Shown: piece after piece, positions 48,262-49,929 of the stretch
Numbering within the stretch: the first letter of the stretch is position 1
How the letters are laid out: every line of letters starts with the position of its first letter
Source: Myxococcales bacterium
Lineage (GTDB): Bacteria > Myxococcota > Polyangia > Nannocystales > Nannocystaceae
DNA length: 49,929 nucleotides
Assembly: GCA_016793465.1 (NCBI GenBank)
Contig: JAEUJW010000049.1
Location: forward strand, 1-49,929
Reading direction: 5' to 3'
The notes under the pieces: model-generated
The model's database searches: none
Told to the model about the DNA's origin: nothing
Seen by the model: only the letters and a program-made list of their open reading frames with translations
Made by a program: the position numbers and the translations under genes

Positions 48262-48267
48262 ATGCTA
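48262..48267 (-). promoter_or_regulatory. Candidate -10 element of the membrane protein/kinase operon
   Basis: TAGCAT on the minus strand, 8 nt before ATG 48253; the gap contains GAGG, which is too close for a normal Shine-Dalgarno distance. Confidence 0.4.
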
Positions 48268-48346
48268 CCGGATGTCTGCCCGCCTGGGCGCCAGTTTTTG
48301 TCGAGCGCCGGGTCAGTCGGTAGGCGACAGGGGGCGGGCTTCGGGT

Positions 48347-48352
48347 TAGGGT
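48347..48352 (+). promoter_or_regulatory. Candidate -10 element of the propeller lipoprotein gene
   Basis: TAGGGT, 7 nt before ATG 48360, no Shine-Dalgarno. Faces away from the kinase operon. Confidence 0.35.
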
Positions 48353-48359
48353 CGCTGGC

Positions 48360-49929
48360 ATGACCCTCCGCCTCCACCTCCGCTCCGTCCCCTTGGTTGT
48401 GGCCGCCTGTCTGGTCAGCGTCGGCTGCTATGGCGACGTCGAGCTGGAGGCGTGCACGATCAGCGAGACTTACTGCGACGACGCGGAGCACACCGCCGGT
48501 CCGGGTTCGAGCTCAGCCGCGACAGACGGCTCGGCCAGCCCGGCGTCGACGACCGCGGCGGGCAGCGACACGACGGACACCAGCGCGACCGGCACCGGCG
48601 GCGACATCGGCACCGGCGAGACCAGCGGCGACGAGGCCGGCCTGCCGATCGACCTGCCGCCCGCCGTCTGGGACCTCGTCTGCGACCCCGAGATCGCCGC
48701 CGAGGTCGGCCCCTACCAGTGCACCTATCAGGTCAGCCCCGACGCACTGGAGGCTGATCTCCTTGATGACGGCGTGGTCGTGGCGACCGGACCGGCCGGC
48801 GCGCCCCTCGTCTTCCCGGTCACGAGCGGCCCGCACAACAACCCCGGTTCCGAGCTCACCGTCGTGGTCCGCGACTCCGCCGGACAGACCGCGCAGACCT
48901 CGCTCTACCACCCAGCCGTGCTCCTGGACCCCGGCAGCAAGGTCTGGACGACGCAGGAGCCGAACGACGGGATGACCAGCATCGCCCGCGGGGTCGCGTT
49001 GCAAGACGGCTACGTGATCACGGCTGGCTCCCACTGGTCGAACGACAAGCTCGTCGGCACCCTGCGCCGCTACGACAAGGCCGGGCAGTACATCGCCAGC
49101 GCGGAGGGCTGGACCAGGACGCACACGGACTGGACGGCGCGCCCCGAGCTGAAGACCGCGGCGCTTACCCTCATGGGTGTGGCCGTCGACGCGGAGCAGA
49201 ACATCATCACGGTCGGGACCGCCTACATCAACGACGAGCCGCGCATGTACGTCGCCCGCTTCCACGCGGACGGGACGCTGCATTGGGAGGTGCTCGGGGA
49301 AGTGCCTACCGAGGCCCGCGCCGTGGGCGTGCAGCCGGACGGCACGATCTGGGTCGCCGGAGACGTTCGCACGAACGTCGTCCCGGAGCGGTGGGACCTC
49401 GCGGTGTGGGTCTATGGCCCGGACAAGCAGGCCCACGGCCAGGTCGAGTACAGCGACCTGACCGACGATGACAATCTCCGCAGCGAACGCGGCCACGCCG
49501 TCGCGGTCTTGCCGGGCGGCCGCGTCGTCGTCGCGGGCACACGCGAGGTCTTCGTTGATGATCAGAACGTTCCCCGCGGCGTCGCACTCCTCTACGAAGG
49601 CAAGGGCAAGCGGATCGGTGAGTGGACCTCGCCCGGGGACAAGATGTTCCGCGACGAGATCCTCGCGGCCGTCGTCACCGACACCGGCGTCGCACTCTGC
49701 GGCTACGCGAAAGCGCCGCCGAACGATCCGGACCAGCGGCCCCAGATCCTCGTGCGCTGGCACGACGCGGAGCTGGCGGAGGAGAAGGCGCCGCGGCTCG
49801 AGGTCACGCCCGGCGGGGGTACCTGCAACGCGGTCGGCTACAACCGCGAGGGCGCGACGATCGTCGGCGCGACCGTCAGCGAGTTAGGGCAGGGCAACAA
49901 CCAGTGGATCTTCGCGGTCCGCGACGCCG
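48360..49929 (+). CDS. Beta-propeller-like lipoprotein, C-terminus outside window
   Basis: The frame is open from ATG 48360 to the right edge (523 codons), so the gene is incomplete. Signal peptide MTLRLHLRSVPLVVAACL with lipobox SVGC, then a Ser/Thr/Gly/Asp-rich linker to about residue 95. A small domain with strands (YQCTYQVSPDALEADL) follows, then from about residue 215 at least six repeats of 45-55 residues with the core GVAxQxDGxVxxAG: GVALQDGYVITAGS, GVAVDAEQNIITVGTA, AVGVQPDGTIWVAGDV, AVAVLPGGRVVVAGTR, AVVTDTGVALCGYA, AVGYNREGATIVGATV. This is the pattern of a beta-propeller surface protein. Codon use is less GC-biased than in the left part of the window. Confidence 0.85.
   Translation, partial: MTLRLHLRSVPLVVAACLVSVGCYGDVELEACTISETYCDDAEHTAGPGSSSAATDGSASPASTTAAGSDTTDTSATGTGGDIGTGETSGDEAGLPIDLPPAVWDLVCDPEIAAEVGPYQCTYQVSPDALEADLLDDGVVVATGPAGAPLVFPVTSGPHNNPGSELTVVVRDSAGQTAQTSLYHPAVLLDPGSKVWTTQEPNDGMTSIARGVALQDGYVITAGSHWSNDKLVGTLRRYDKAGQYIASAEGWTRTHTDWTARPELKTAALTLMGVAVDAEQNIITVGTAYINDEPRMYVARFHADGTLHWEVLGEVPTEARAVGVQPDGTIWVAGDVRTNVVPERWDLAVWVYGPDKQAHGQVEYSDLTDDDNLRSERGHAVAVLPGGRVVVAGTREVFVDDQNVPRGVALLYEGKGKRIGEWTSPGDKMFRDEILAAVVTDTGVALCGYAKAPPNDPDQRPQILVRWHDAELAEEKAPRLEVTPGGGTCNAVGYNREGATIVGATVSELGQGNNQWIFAVRDA

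Overview
The window looks like chromosome of a very GC-rich myxobacterium, most like the Nannocystis/Plesiocystis group. The evidence is codon third positions that are almost always G or C, many lipoproteins with Thr/Asp-rich linkers, DUF4215 (Myxococcus cysteine-rich) repeats, an ADYC-domain lipoprotein, several Hanks-type kinases and type VI secretion (T6SS) adaptor families. Species assignment is inference. No rRNA, tRNA, CRISPR array, integrase or transposase was found.

Left part (1-14.1 kb): envelope proteins (DUF4215 lipoprotein running off the left edge, a Cys-rich lipoprotein, a Sel1-repeat lipoprotein, a DUF1571 protein), a GAF/PAS histidine kinase overlapping its NarL-type response regulator, a CarH-like MerR/cobalamin-binding regulator with a perfect palindrome at its start, then housekeeping genes pyrF, recA and map around a serine beta-lactamase-family hydrolase.

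Middle (14.1-25.4 kb): a 99-residue stand-alone LysR DNA-binding domain with a textbook T-N11-A box and a promoter placed for leaderless translation, followed by a 1561-residue protein of unknown function that carries an in-frame 27-bp tandem repeat. Then come a GH114 polygalactosaminidase-like lipoprotein, an Uma2-type nuclease, a PYROXD2/phytoene-desaturase-like flavoprotein, another lipoprotein and a radical SAM/SPASM protein.

T6SS spike module (25.4-35.0 kb): one minus-strand operon encodes a DUF4123 adaptor, VgrG, a TIGR02270 HEAT protein, a DUF2169 adaptor, a ketosynthase-fold protein without catalytic residues, and a DUF4150 PAAR-like tip. No obvious toxin and no T6SS core genes are present. 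A divergent operon across an 85-bp gap encodes an unknown protein and a membrane-anchored pseudokinase (HRD changed to HGA); a canonical kinase converges on it.

Right part (35.0-49.9 kb): a SpoU/TrmH methyltransferase with zinc ribbon, a small zinc-site protein, a 747-aa FAD-type oxidoreductase, a MATE exporter behind three tandem hairpins, a PMT-type (GT39) mannosyltransferase divergent from a small secreted Thr/Pro-rich six-cysteine protein, a TetR/Coq4 divergent pair with two identical 17-bp operators, and an ADYC lipoprotein. A Ser/Thr kinase gene is cut off inside its catalytic loop at about 45852. Beyond that point base composition and codon use change visibly (kinase, membrane protein and propeller-like lipoprotein of a different style), which I read as the edge of an acquired or rearranged segment.

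Two themes cross the window. First, many first-in-transcript genes have a -10-like TAnnnT hexamer 6-12 nt before the start codon and no Shine-Dalgarno, pointing to leaderless mRNAs. Second, a short palindromic repeat family built on ACCTGTCC / GGACATGTCC occurs both between genes and in frame inside genes.
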